DNA from: Pipra filicauda
Lineage: Eukaryota > Chordata > Aves > Passeriformes > Pipridae
Length of the DNA: 64,000 nt
Direction: 5' to 3'
NCBI RefSeq assembly: GCF_003945595.2
Contig: NW_024104554.1
Coordinates: forward strand, 3,833,352 to 3,897,351
Part shown: positions 12,611 through 24,579 of the stretch, in pieces
Numbering within the stretch: position 1 is the first letter of the stretch
Layout: each line of letters starts with the position of its first letter
Translations under genes and position numbers: made by a program
Notes under the pieces: model-generated
What the model was told of the DNA's origin: nothing
The model's database searches: none
What the model saw: only the letters and a program-made list of their open reading frames with translations

Positions 12611-15600
12611 GTAAGATGAAAAGAAGAGGAAAAAAACCTTGATATTATTTTACTGTTATTGAACTTATCAGTTATTGCATTTTTTTATGTTGATGTCCAG
12701 TCTTTATTCCTCACATATACTGTTCTATTTATTTATTTAGCACTACTGAAATGTGGTCAGTTTGGGACTTAAAAGGGGCAATTATAGTTGTGCCATAGCA
12801 TGTAAAGATAAATTTTGGAGAAAGATATAAAAAAGTAGTTTCCTTTTCAAGCAATAAAAGCAAAAGAAGGTTATTTAGCAGAGAACTTGGTTTGTTGTAA
12901 TGAAGAAACTTCAAGATTAGTAAAAGATTACGAAACATGAAAGAAATGAAATGTCACCTGATTCTGTTTGTTTTGAAGCTACAGATATAAAATAGAATTA
13001 ATCCTTCTTCTATCATAAGAAATTTAGGCCACGTCTAAAATAAACAGAACAAAGGCAAATTTATTTCAAAGTCAGAATCTAAAAGGTTAAATTAACTTAT
13101 CTTGCAAAACAGTGGCTATATAGAAAGTGCCTACAGGGCGTGGTCTATGGTACGTGCCAACTTCCAAGTCCTGTCTATAATGCTACTATTTTATATATAA
13201 TTTATTGATACTTTAAATTATTCTAAATGGATTTTAACATTTGTTTGAATTAGAAGTAAACATACCTACAAATAATGTTTCTGCATTAATAGAACTATGC
13301 AGTAAAAGGACTGTCCTTTCAAATATGGTCTTCAACTCCTAACTGAAAGGATTTTTCAACTATATGTTTAAAAAATTCTGAGTTAAGAGGGAACACACTG
13401 CATTTTGAAATACACAGGATCTAGGGGGGTTTTTTTGCATGTTGGTATTTTGTAGGTTTAGGGCCAAAATGGACAAGTCTATTGAAATCTTTGTGCAGAG
13501 AAATAATGACCAAGATTGCATGAAAATTTAGACTAATTTCATTAATGTGCTATCCTATGAAGTAGCATAAAATTCCACGAAATACATATGCATACCCTTC
13601 CCTGCCTCAGGTGATACTGCATTCTGAAACTGTGCTTCTTGCACGAGTATACACATTTTTCATGTAGCCACAAATTAACTATAAAAAGTAATCTCTCTAT
13701 AGATTTTATAGAATGTTTCTTTTTAATGTGAAAACTGATTGTAGATACTCTCACCTTTAAAATAATAAACTCACTCTATTGATAGGACTTTCCGTCAGAG
13801 TGCCTACCTTCAGTATTGATGATGAAGAGAATTTAGATGAACTTTTGTTGTTTACCTAAGGAGAAATACAGAATACCATCAAATAGACTGATTCTGTTGT
13901 TAAACTGTAAAAATTCTGGAAAAGTTGAGTACATTTATTTTTCATCTGTTTGAGAGATGGACATGTCCTCTGCATCCTCAAGCCCGAGTGAGGCAGTAGT
14001 GGCTGACCTCTGCAGTTCATCTTATGTCCTGTAATTGTCACCTTTAGTTGATTGTGTTGCCCCATATGCATAACTATTTCAGAATATTTCCTACCAACAC
14101 AGAAAAGATTCTTAAAGTGGTCAAGCAATTAGCAGTTCATTAGGGACATAGCAATTTTGCTGAAAAATCTTTTTTTTTTGAGATAATGAAAAAATTAAGG
14201 TCTTCTATTGATGCAAAGAATGCTCTTACACCACAGCAGGTGTTCCTACAGGATTATTAAAATAAAAACCAGTCCACTGTTTGCTCTATGACTCTAAACC
14301 TGGATCTCAATTTTTGGGAAACCAGTTCATGTACTTATTGAAAAACATTCTTTTCTATAGTCTGAAAAATAACATAAAATGGGCCTTCTTATTACAAATT
14401 CTGAAACAAAAAGCACAAGAACTTTTGCTTTGGAGTGTGGTGGATTGACCCCAGCTTCCTCCTGAGCTGGGCAGAGGAGAGGAAATATAACAAGAGCCTT
14501 GTGGGTCAAGATAAGGGTAGGGAGAGATCACTCACTGCTTACCGTCATGGGCAAAAGGGACTCCACTTGAGGAAATTACTTTAGTTTACTACCAATCTAA
14601 TTGGAGTATGCTAGTGAGAAATGAAAACCTGATCTTAAAACACCTTCCTCCTACTTCTCCCTCCTTCCCAGGCTTAAATTTATTCCCTATTTTCTTTATC
14701 TCCTCCCCTCCAGTGGCACAGGCAGATCAGGAATGGGGGCTGCAGTGAGTACATCACATGTTTTCTCTGCTACTCCTTCCTTCTTAGGGTGAGGTCTCCT
14801 CACACTCTTCCCCTGCTCCAGAAAAGCAGTTATCCACAAACTTCCCCAACATGAGTCCTTCCCATGGGCTGCAGCTCTTCATGAACTGCTCCAGTGTGGG
14901 TCCCTCCCATGGGGTGCAGTCCTTCAGGAACAGCACCTCCTCCCGCTCCTTCGCTGACCTTGGTGCCTGCAGGGTTGTTTCTCTCACATATTCTCACTAC
15001 TCTCTCTTGCACAAGAAATAAAAGTGTCTTTTAGAAAATTCTTTTCTAGAATAGTTTTGGTGGATTCTTAAAGTTATTTGGAAGAATAACTTCTTTTCCT
15101 GGGTCATCATGGGCTTAACTCATTCAGCTGTTATTGTTCTGGGCCTACCACAGAGATACTTTTATGGCTGCAGATGCTTTATATCACATTTGTAGAGATT
15201 CTTTTTCTCTTGTTGGCTTGGCTGGTTCATCTTCCCCATCCTGTGTCTCCAGCTGCTCATCCGAGATAAAGGGATCCCAAAGTGTGCATTTTCTTCCACC
15301 TTCCAGAACTATCTACTTCTCTTCTTTCCCACTCAGTGTCAACCGTTGAGAGAGGTGATGACTCCAGCAATGCCTATTATTGCTAAATTGTTCCTAAGTT
15401 CTTGTTTCATCTCCACCTTAGCAGTTATATTACATAGCAAACATTCATCTATCTTGTTTAGAGCCAAACTCATTTAAGCTTTGAACACTTTTCAGGTGGT
15501 CTAATTAGGCCCTCTGGACCCAGTTAAAATCTGTTCATGAATGTAAAGTTTAAGCACCATCACAGTGCTGTAGCATAGTTGGGGGTTTTTTTTAATCTGT

Positions 15601-16710
15601 TATATTTCTCTAAGAAGGCAGTGACATTTATGTCTGCAGGGAACCAGGAGATAGTTTTTATTTCTAGGGCATTCCCTTTTAAACTATGAGTAGGGTTCTG
15701 AAGACTACCGGTAGCACTGGTCTACTTAAAAAATATTTTGAGAAAAGACATGTTGGAAAATGGAATATAGCAAACTTTTTTCCATGTGTGCTTTTGAAAT
15801 AGCCTTCCAAGTATTTAAATTGTGTTTCCTCAGCAGTGTCCAGGGACTGAATCACATTTCAACATGTGCAGAGAATTTTCATTAAGATTATAGGCATTAA
15901 AGGAAACATCAGCAGGAAGTCCAGATGCAAGTTGTTATCTTGAGGGTTTTTGAATTATACATTTTAAGGTGATCAATAGAAAACATTCAGATAAATACAG
16001 AAAATTATCTTGGTTTCAAAAATAATTTCCCAACTTTTGTTTTAAATAGGTATCTCCATAAATATTAAAGCATATCTGTCAGTCTAGGATTTGCCAACAC
16101 TAGTCAGATACCATGCATAAGCCTATAGGAGACCAAGAAGCCTAGAATTTTTATATATTTTACAAGCCACTATGTGAATTAGAACACATCTTTGTGGTTT
16201 CCAAGACTACATTCAATAATAATATTTTTGTGTTTCTGTAGTGTATTTGAGGATTTCAAACCACATTACACACATCAGTAAATTTAACTTTGCAGCATCT
16301 GTATAAGACACTATTCTCTATGTTATACAGATGAGCCAGCTGGAATATGAAAGATCAAGATTTGGCATGGAATTGTGTTCACAGCGAAACTGATACAAAT
16401 ATCTTCATAAATCTTTATGGAATTAAGCTTTTGCCATGGATCTTGATATTACATAGGCAACTGAAACATTCAACCTTCAGAGAATTTAAATCTAAATAGT
16501 TGTTTAGTCAGTGAATATCAATATTGTATCTTTTCCTTTCACATAGGATACAGAACTGTTAATTTTTATTGCTCTGCAAAGAACCTCTTATCATGTAATG
16601 TATTTACTGCCCTAATGCTTTATCTTAATACACAAACACTGAGCATCAATCTATATAGTTCTAGGTAAGTACATGTAACAGAGTTCTTAATCAAACTTCT
16701 TTCTCTTTAG
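12611..16710 (+). other. SNTG2: SNTG2 intron
   Basis: This 4.1 kb intron lies between the exons at 12518 and 16711. The donor is GTAAGA and the acceptor is TTCTTTCTCTTTAG. Its only recognisable content is an endogenous-retrovirus LTR fragment at 14436-15012 in the minus orientation. The remainder is AT-rich and shows no exon-like segment. Confidence 0.85.
14436..15012 (-). mobile_element. ERV LTR fragment (avian ERVL/ERVK-like), contracted
   Basis: The sequence matches, from memory, a common avian LTR read in reverse. It has a terminus near TGTGGTGGATTGACCCCAGC, the GTGGGTCAAGATAAGGGTAG and ACCGTCATGGGCAAAAGGGA segments, and a minisatellite-like block of degenerate units of about 42 bases (CTGCTCCAGTGTGGGTCCCT, CATGGGGTGCAGTCCTTCAG). 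It ends with GTTGTTTCTCTCACATATTC. Complete copies that I recall carry many more minisatellite units and a further promoter part. Here the block is reduced to about two or three units and the upstream end is missing or diverged past 15012. No target duplication could be assigned. Short minus-strand open frames here (14784-14987, 14830-15012) are only the repeat units read through. Confidence 0.8.
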
Positions 16711-16821
16711 AATGTGCTGTGGAGGTTTAAATTCTCTCAACTCAAAGGCTCTTCAGATGATGGAAAAACAAAAGTAAAGCTGCTTTTTCAGAATCTAGAC
16801 ACCAAACAAATTGAGACAAAG
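16711..16821 (+). CDS. SNTG2: gamma-2-syntrophin, penultimate coding exon
   Basis: This exon is 111 bases, phase 0 at both ends, and encodes 37 residues from NVLWRFKFSQLKGSSDDG to LDTKQIETK. A pyrimidine-rich acceptor (TTCTTTCTCTTTAG) precedes it and the donor GTAAGC follows. The WRFKFSQLKGSSDDGKTKVKLLF stretch, read in two overlapping parts, is the hallmark of the C-terminal PH-like/SU region of gamma-syntrophins, which takes part in dystrophin and dystrobrevin binding. The open frame continues past the donor to about 17091, but that extension has no syntrophin similarity. It is intron read-through rather than coding sequence. Confidence 0.95.
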
Positions 16822-17570
16822 GTAAGCAATATCCCCTTTCTAAGTTTTGTAAAACATGAAATAAAATTACTGTCAAGGCATCAAACATTCCATTTACTAC
16901 TGCACATACATATGGTGAACACGTCACAGCTTATCAGTTTCTTCCTATTCTTTAGAAACTCCACAATAAATGGAAGTGATGTAGTACCTATAAGTTTATT
17001 GCACTGTTTGTATAAGCCTGTTATTAAGTTGTGCTATGTTGGTATTTTAGTCTTTCAGAAAGATTCTGTGGTGTTATTCCATCAACTATAATAGATATAA
17101 TATCTAAAAGCTGCATTTTAAAAAGATAAAGGAAAAATAAAACTATATGAATGTTAAATACATTTTTAAGCTGCTGCGTAAGTGGACTTAAATTTTTGAA
17201 CACACATATGGTTAAGGTTCAGTAAAAATATAAAAGATTGTGTAACAGTTATTAGCTTAAAAAAGGGAATATTCTTGCAAGAGGCCAAGCAATTGCTGAA
17301 ACCTATTGGTTCTACTGTGAATTAAGAGCACTTGATGCTTTGCAGTATCTGGAATTGTGGACAAGTCCAGTCACTTCTGTAGATGAGATATTAGTAGTGC
17401 CTTTTTTTTTTTTTTTCTCCAGCAATTATCAAATAAAAACGTGAAACCTAGAATTCAGGTTCCCAACTGAATTTCAGATGTTTCTCATTCAGGACTGAAG
17501 TCATCTGGAGATTTGGCCGTAACGCCATAATCTGCACTGATTCTGCCCTGTGATCCCAAGGTTCCTACTG

Positions 17571-17598
17571 AATAAATAAATAAATAAATACATACATA
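17571..17598. repeat. (AATA)n microsatellite
   Basis: Five units of AATA pass into CATA units. Simple repeat in the last SNTG2 intron. Confidence 0.85.
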
Positions 17599-20500
17599 GA
17601 TGATTTTTCAATCATGTGGTTTTAAAAAGAATGAGGAGAACTTTGGTTTGATATGACAGAGAAGAGGGTAAGAGTGAGGTTCAACTGAGTTTTGGTGGAC
17701 AAAACCAATGAAAACTACAGAAAAGTATCTGAAGACCTATGAAAATTCTCAAATACTCTTAGCTGGAGTTCTGCAGGTTAAAGCCACTTGAGAAGTAATA
17801 TTTTTTATAGTGACCATACACAAAAGTTATATATTACCTATCCTTCTAATGGTTAAAAAAAATTGTAAGGAGAAAATCCCTAAGCTTTCTTGTTTATCAT
17901 AAAGTTATAGTAAATACATCTTTATAGATCCACATTAATAAATTATTCAGGATTTCATCAGCAAGCTTAACCTGAGTTGTCTCTTGTCTCTACTGTAAAA
18001 GATATTATATCTGTTTAAAAACTTACAATACTATAATAATAATCTATAGCAGCAGCCCATTTCCACTTCATTTCTCACAGTACTCCTTGGAGACAGAAGA
18101 AAACTGCTGTCCTCATTTTATACATGATCATCTGTTTGCAGAGAGCTTACGTATCTTGTTTCAGGTCAGACAGAAAGATTGTATTGGTGCAAAAACTACA
18201 ACATGTATCTCTGTATTAAATCATTAAATCCACGTGTGTGATTGGCCAAAGGCTGCAATTCCATTGCTTGTAATGGAATTCTATTACTTTAATACTAAAT
18301 CATTCCTCTTTCTGTTGTGGTAAACAATCTGAACTTTTAAATTTTATTTTATTTTTATTTTTTGTGCTCACCTAAATTGTTTTTAATTTTTTTACATGTA
18401 TTTTACTCTTTATATTAAAAAATGTAAATTTTAGCATTTAATGAAAATTTTCTTATCTGTAAAATTATTACAAAGGTGAGTCCTTATGATAATTTTACAG
18501 CAAATTTTGTTCAGGGGACAGAGTTTTTAAAACATTTAAAAAATTATTTTACATAGTTCTAATGAAAACAGCTTGTAATTGGCAACATTTTCGTGAATAT
18601 TTGTGAGGTACCTTGAAAGTATTAGATGGAAATTGATATGTAATGGTTCATACAGAATTCTAAGTATCTATGTAACTAAATGTATATATGTGTTGTAAAT
18701 GTTGGCAGATCCCAGAAAAATCTCATTAAAGGCCAGAGGAAAGGATGATACTAAGTAGCTGAGGATTTATCAGGATTTCAGTGATTATACCTCTTTACCA
18801 CTGCCTCTGCACAGTGCAGTGTACCCACTAGGATTCACATTAAATGAGACTGGACACAGCTCTGCAGCCTCTCCACTTGAGATAACTGGTACATATATTC
18901 AAGAGTATGCCCACCACCCAAATGGTATGATTTCTTAAGACTTCAAAGTTACAGGCTGGTTGGAAAATACCCAACACTAATACCCATAGTACAGTACAGT
19001 ATCTGCCTCTGCTTATTGCACTGAAAGAGATTACATAGAGCCAGATGGTGCTATGCAGTGAAATGCAGCCAATAATGAGAAAAAGTGTCATCAAATAATA
19101 GAAGTTTCATTTTTCCTGAGTAAATGAGCCACTATGTACAAAATGAAGCTCGATGCAGATGACTTATGTTCACTTGGCAGAAGACAGTAAAGGTTGCGAA
19201 AGAATTTTCTAGATTATGTCTAATTTTATATGCTTATAAATTCTTGGGGGAAAAAAATCTCATTTGGGAATTCTGTTTTTGTACCTTGGTTACTAGCTAG
19301 AGATGATGTTTCTACTCCTTCCAGAAATTTTAAGCCAAGTAATTCTTTCTTTGCACTTCAGTCTTAGGTGAACAATACATTCTTCCATTTTAAAATTTTT
19401 TGTTCAAAGGAGATAATAAGGCCAAGATTCCTGTCAGTTGTTTCTCATATTCCCTACAGTTTCTTCTCATAGTTTCCCAGTTCAGTATTTCTCTGAACTT
19501 ACCCTGCCTCTAATACTGAGAAATTGCAAGTAATCTTAATAATAATAGATGCTCTTTACCTTGAATTTTAAAGATTGCTTAAAAAAAAAAAAAAAAGGAA
19601 AAATTAAGATTAATGCTTCCAAGTTCATACTGATGCTTTATCTCCCTTAGATAAACTGTAGCTTCCTGATGATATTCCACCAGAATATTTTAACTGAACA
19701 TTTCCCTTTTCTTCTCAGTCTCAAATACTTATGGAAGAAAGAAAGACAAGAAACCATTGTGTCAATAGACTATTGTGAGCCATATTGAAACCTCATCTAG
19801 ACATTGCTGGTCTCATAAACTTCTTGTCTGTTACACAGATAATTTAAGAGCCCTGCATATTTAACTGAGCACATTCAGCATATTTTCTTCACTGACTTCA
19901 AGCCTCAACTATTCTGTAATTTCAGAATGGTACAGTGGTATGATGTGACGTGACTTTACAATTAGACTGCAGCAGTTTTGCAGTAAATCCTATTCTCTGA
20001 AAGGATATTTATTCCATATTTATTCCATGTAAGTCTTCTTGAGAGATATGGCAAATAAGGAGAGGGCAAGCAAAGCTCTCACTTTACTGCAACATTAATC
20101 TCTATCATCAGTAAACCATAATGTAGCACTCAAGCCCTTCTGTATTTTTATTAACATGTGTCTTTTCTTACCAAAGTCTGGATGTTTACTATTGAACATC
20201 ATGAGATCTTGAAAAATATTTGCAACATAATGGTAGATAGGAGTTAAGATTCTGCTTGTGTGACAGTATTGGACAGACTGATTGCTGTTGGAAATGTATT
20301 TTAATATTTACTGGAATGAGTGAATTTAATTGGCTTCTTTTATACAAACATCTTTTCAGATGAGTTTCTTGTGCGTTAGTGAAGTCTGCATCTGCCAGTG
20401 CAACATTTAAAAGTGTTTTGGATTTAGAACTACATAGTGGCATTTGAAATCACTCAAGCTGTAGGTGAGAATCCATCTGATTCTTCCAGACCCCTATAGA

Positions 20501-21975
20501 ACACTGTTAAAGGACTTAAGTATAACTGAGAGAGAGAGAGTTGCAATTATCTGGCACTGAATGTTGGTATCATAGATCTGGTTCTTAGACTCCCAGGGTA
20601 AAAGCAACATTTTAGCTTATCCTTCTGCTGTTTGTGCAAATGACAGTCACAAAGAGGAGACCAAATAGAAGTTTGTAGCTGAAGAAGCTTTCATACCATA
20701 GATAACAATGTATCTTTGTGTGTTTATAACAAGCTGTGCAATACTAATACGTTTATTCTTCTCATCCGTGATACAGCAACCAAGCCCTGGTATACTTGCT
20801 GTGATATAAAACTGAATTTAGAATTTTGGTTTCTATTTTGACTTCAATGTTATTATAATTTTAATCTGATTGAAAAAAAATATGCTCAGGAATACAGTTG
20901 TAATATTTGTAATATTTGTGCTCTTATCAACAACTAGTAAACACTGCGGGTAACCAATGTCCTTAAAGAAGTCATGAAATGCACAGGGCACAATAACACT
21001 ATCTGTCAGTGTCTCCATTATTTGCCTTTTATGTGATACAGGGTCATGTCTTGTTCAAATAGTGATTCAACAGCTCTCGGAAGTAATCAATAAAATTGTG
21101 TGTATGGTAATAAGCAACAGGCCTGTCAAGTTCTTTATGATATGTAATAAATCCAGCTCTCCTAGGTGGGTGGATGAAACAAGAACATATGTTTTTCTTC
21201 CTTGGCTGTGCACATACAGTGATGGAGGTCGGTGTAATGTGCTCATTTTTTATATTTTCAATACCAGCAGGAAGTTTTGCAGTCTTGTCCTCCCACTCTT
21301 TTAATCCAGTCTTTTCTGTTCTTCTCTTGATGTCTTCCTTCTAGTGCCTTTGTTGTACTTAATCCACATATTACGATGCATATAGTAAACCGAAATAGCT
21401 TTGGTTATTGAAATATTAGACATGTACAGATTCTTCTAAATAACTGAAAATCTTAATTAAAGAGAAAATCAGCAGTCACAGATAAGGCAAACAAACATAA
21501 GGGTGGTATTAGATGATATAGTGCAAATAAAATGGTCAGTTATTCATCTGCCTGGCTGAGTACAGAGAGAAGTGTTACTTTAAAAAAAAATAAACTAACA
21601 GAGCAATGTATTTGTTTGAAGAGGTGTCATTGGTGTTATTTTCTAGAAAAAGTTCACATTACATTCTAAACCCGAAGAGGCCAAATTTTCACCCTTAAAA
21701 CTGTATTCAAGATAGTATCTTGCTAAGAAACATATTGTGTCCCTGTCCTCAGATCATGCAACATTTACATGTTTCCAAGTCAGAAAACCATCACTATCTT
21801 TTACTAAATCCATACCTTCATACTAACACCCAGTCCTCTCCCCCTTTCCCTGTTGTAATCTACATGCAAGCTATATGCACCACCAGAACACCACTTCTCT
21901 GAGCAACCTTCACAAATACCTACCACAGACATCGAACATCCTACAAACACAAAGCACCACAGTCTTGTGGTTGTA

Positions 21976-22532
21976 CATCCCAGCTTGTATCAGAAATAGT
22001 GTGGCCAGCAGGACTAAGGAAGCGATTGTCCCCCTGTACGCAGCACTGGTGAGGCCACAGGTCAAACCCTGTGTTCAGTTCTGGGCCCCTCACTACAAGA
22101 AAGACACTGAGGTGCTGGAGCATGTCTGGAGAAGATCAATGAAGCTGCTGAAGAGTCTGAAGCACAGGTCATATGAGGAACAACTGAGGGAGCGGGGGTT
22201 ATTAGCCTGGAGAAAAGGAGTCTCAGGGAGGATCTTACTGCTCTCTACAACTACCTGAAACAAGTTACAAGTGATAGTGTGAAAGGAAACAGCCTCAAGT
22301 TGTGCCAGGGGAGGTTTAGATTGGCTATTAGGAAAAATTTCTTCACTGAAAGGGTTGTCAAGCATTGGAACAGGCTGCCCAGGGAAGTGGTTGAGTCATC
22401 AACCCCGGAGGTATTTAAAAGACATGTAGATGTGGCGCTTAGAGATATGATTTGGTGGTGGACTTGGAAGTGCTGGGTTGATGGTTGGACTCAATGATCT
22501 TAAAGGTCTTTCTCAACCTAAATGATTCTATG
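21976..22532 (+). mobile_element. CR1 LINE fragment, sense, with RT C-terminal remnant
   Basis: This is about 560 bases of CR1 in sense orientation. It begins in the ORF2 tail ([21 protein letters not shown], then [11 protein letters not shown]) and runs through the end of the reading frame and the 3' UTR (GGTTGTCAAGCATTGGAACA, CAGGGAAGTGGTTGAGTC). It finishes near TAAATGATTCTATG. Frames at 21875-22258 and 22279-22497 are pieces of this decayed ORF. It is 5'-truncated, as most CR1 copies are. It lies in the last SNTG2 intron. Confidence 0.92.
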
Positions 22533-22837
22533 TTGCAATATTTGAATGTTCTTGCCAGTTGACTGCATTCCTTGTTCAAGCTGAGTAAAAGGTAAACAAC
22601 AAGGTAGCACAACGTGAAAAACTAAGTTGACATGTGACACCTGCAGTGAAGAGGGTGTGGATATACAGCTTTTATTCTTAAAAGTTTTAACTTTACATTT
22701 CCCTATAAAGATTCAAATTTCATGTTAAATCCATTGTTGTTTGCTGACTGTTCTGTTCTGTACTCATATAAAATGTTTATAAGCCTGAATATGAATTCAC
22801 ATTTTCTCTTCTTTTTTTTTTCTTTTACTTCTTTCAG

Positions 22838-22969
22838 GAACTTGAATTTCAGGATCTGACGGCAGTTTTACACTGTATTCACTCCTTTATAGCAGCAAAG
22901 GTGGCATCTGTGGATCCATTATTCATAGACAGTCAGAGTATTGCAAGAAAATATATGTACAGTAACTGA
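22838..22969 (+). CDS. SNTG2: gamma-2-syntrophin, last coding exon with stop
   Basis: This segment encodes the final 43 residues and the TGA stop. It starts ELEFQDLTAVLHCIHSFIAA and ends SIARKYMYSN. The acceptor is a 30-base pyrimidine tract (TCTTTTACTTCTTTCAG). The ELEF..L.AVLHCIHSF.AAKVAS.DP core is shared by both gamma-syntrophins. The ending RKYMYS plus one residue is the form I recall for gamma-2, while gamma-1 ends in a Ser/Thr/Ala-rich tail. Together with 12518-12610 and 16711-16821 it forms an unbroken 111-residue C-terminus with no stops or frameshifts, so the gene looks intact here. Confidence 0.95.
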   Translation, partial: ELEFQDLTAVLHCIHSFIAAKVASVDPLFIDSQSIARKYMYSN

Positions 22970-22997
22970 TACTAGATTATATGTTGTGACTATGGAA

Positions 22998-23003
22998 AAT
23001 AAA
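22998..23003 (+). terminator. SNTG2: polyadenylation signal AATAAA of SNTG2
   Basis: A canonical AATAAA hexamer lies 29 bases after the SNTG2 stop codon. The sequence after it is T-rich, then A-rich (TTATTTTCTTAAAAAAAG), which would place cleavage around 23015-23030 and give a 3' UTR of only about 50-60 bases. A further AATAAA near 23813 could serve a longer form. Which one is used cannot be told from the sequence. Confidence 0.6.
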
Positions 23004-24533
23004 TTATTTTCTTAAAAAAAGTAGTTATTTCATTCACAATATTGCAACTTTGTGATTTTATAAGAAGCTTTTAGCTGTGTTATCTGTAATGTTAAGAGTT
23101 TTCACAATCTGATAAATATTTTGAATCCATGAGTTAACAAATACTAAGTCAAACTGAATCAGTTTGTCATCTTCTGCATCAATCTAAAATTCTAAATGAA
23201 TATTCATTCAGTAATAGTTCTAGTGCCATTTTGATTTCTGCTCTCATGGTCATTCATACTCCCCCTTATTAGATAGAAATGTGGAGTAATACTTGAAAAG
23301 TGTGTGTCCAAAATTTGGCCTCTAAGTCTCTTTTGAAAAGTACTGGGCACACAGGCAATTTCTACAGTCTTCACTGTAGTAAAGAAGTAATTATTGAAGA
23401 CAACTGCAGTAGGAATTGAACTTTTATCTTGCTTCTATATGTTTGAAAAATTATAGTTCCACAGTTGGGTTCTTTCAAGGCCTGAGAGTTTAGCTCTGGC
23501 AAAACACTAAATACTCTATTTCAGATCTAGGAAAATATTTAAGCACATGCTTGGCTCTAAACACATTAAGTAGCCTCCGTGTATGCAGAAGGTAATGTTA
23601 AGGGTGTATTTAAGTATCATGGTAGATCAACTGTGAAGAGATTTGGACTCAGCTAAGAAGCCTGCCTATAGGCACTCAGTTTTAGAAAACTTGCCATAGG
23701 GTTTTCTTATCTATGAATAAAGTTTCCATGACCCATTCATTTATTCGTTCACAGATTGCCTTGATGCTACCCTTTGATGTGATGCTCTGTATGCTTGAGA
23801 ACAGCTTCTTTAATAAACTGTTTTGTTTGGAGGATGATGCTTCCAGTATAGGATGAACATAACAAAACATAAAGATGTTTCTGGGCCACCCACCTTTTCT
23901 TTCCTACAGCTCTAACCTTGACTTATATGTGAGCAAAATGGATTTTCTCCTTGCTAAGGAAATAATATGGTTTTACTTTCAACATATTCCTAACCTTCTT
24001 TCTGAAATCATCTTCTTATATGCACAGATAATTCTTCCTGCTATCAAAAAATTATATGAAAGGAAGACATTTTAATCTTAGGGCATATTCTCTGTAAAAA
24101 ATACCAAATATTGCAGGTTTCTGTGATAGAAGTCTCAGTTGTTCTCACATGCAGATTTGAAACAGCATCAGGCAATTACACTTTTTTTCAAAAAATAAAA
24201 CAAACAAGTAGAATATCCTAGCTAGATGCAATGGATAAGGAGTGAATTCATCAAAGTCCTCCCTAAATTTTAGGCGTCTCGTAAAGCATCCTGCTAAAGT
24301 AAAAGCCTAAAGTATCCTAAGGAAAAGAAGTATGTGCCTTTAAAAGCTCCCAGGTGAGGAGTGTTATTACATAAATTCAGTGCTTAAGTTTAGTCACTTA
24401 AATTCTTCCCTTGAGGTCTTAAGCTGTCTTGGCAGACTGCAGTAGGGCCTTAGGCACGTAGTTCAAATGGGTGCTTATCTGTCCACCTAAAGCTTAGGCA
24501 CAAATAAAGTGCCTAATGCAGGTGATTTGATCG

Positions 24534-24579
24534 TACCAGGAAGATTACTCGTTTCTTACCAGGAAGATTACTCGTTTCT
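24534..24579. repeat. perfect 23-bp tandem duplication
   Basis: The unit TACCAGGAAGATTACTCGTT plus TCT occurs twice in a row (24534-24556 and 24557-24579) without mismatch. It lies 1.6 kb downstream of SNTG2. Confidence 0.93.

Larger units (their letters stand above)
16822..22837 (+). other. SNTG2: SNTG2 last intron
   Basis: This 6.0 kb intron separates the last two coding exons. It has a GTAAGC donor and a long T-rich tract ending CTTTCAG as acceptor. It contains a sense-oriented CR1 3' fragment (21976-22532) only about 300 bases before the acceptor, an AATA microsatellite near 17571, a T15 run at 17402-17416, an A16 run at 19581-19596 and a short GA tract at 20527-20540. No additional exon was seen. 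Confidence 0.85.

Noticed and set aside
16822..17091. Open frame continuing from the SNTG2 penultimate exon for 90 more codons
   Set aside because: It follows a good GTAAGC donor, has no syntrophin similarity, and the next exon joins in frame. It is intron read-through.
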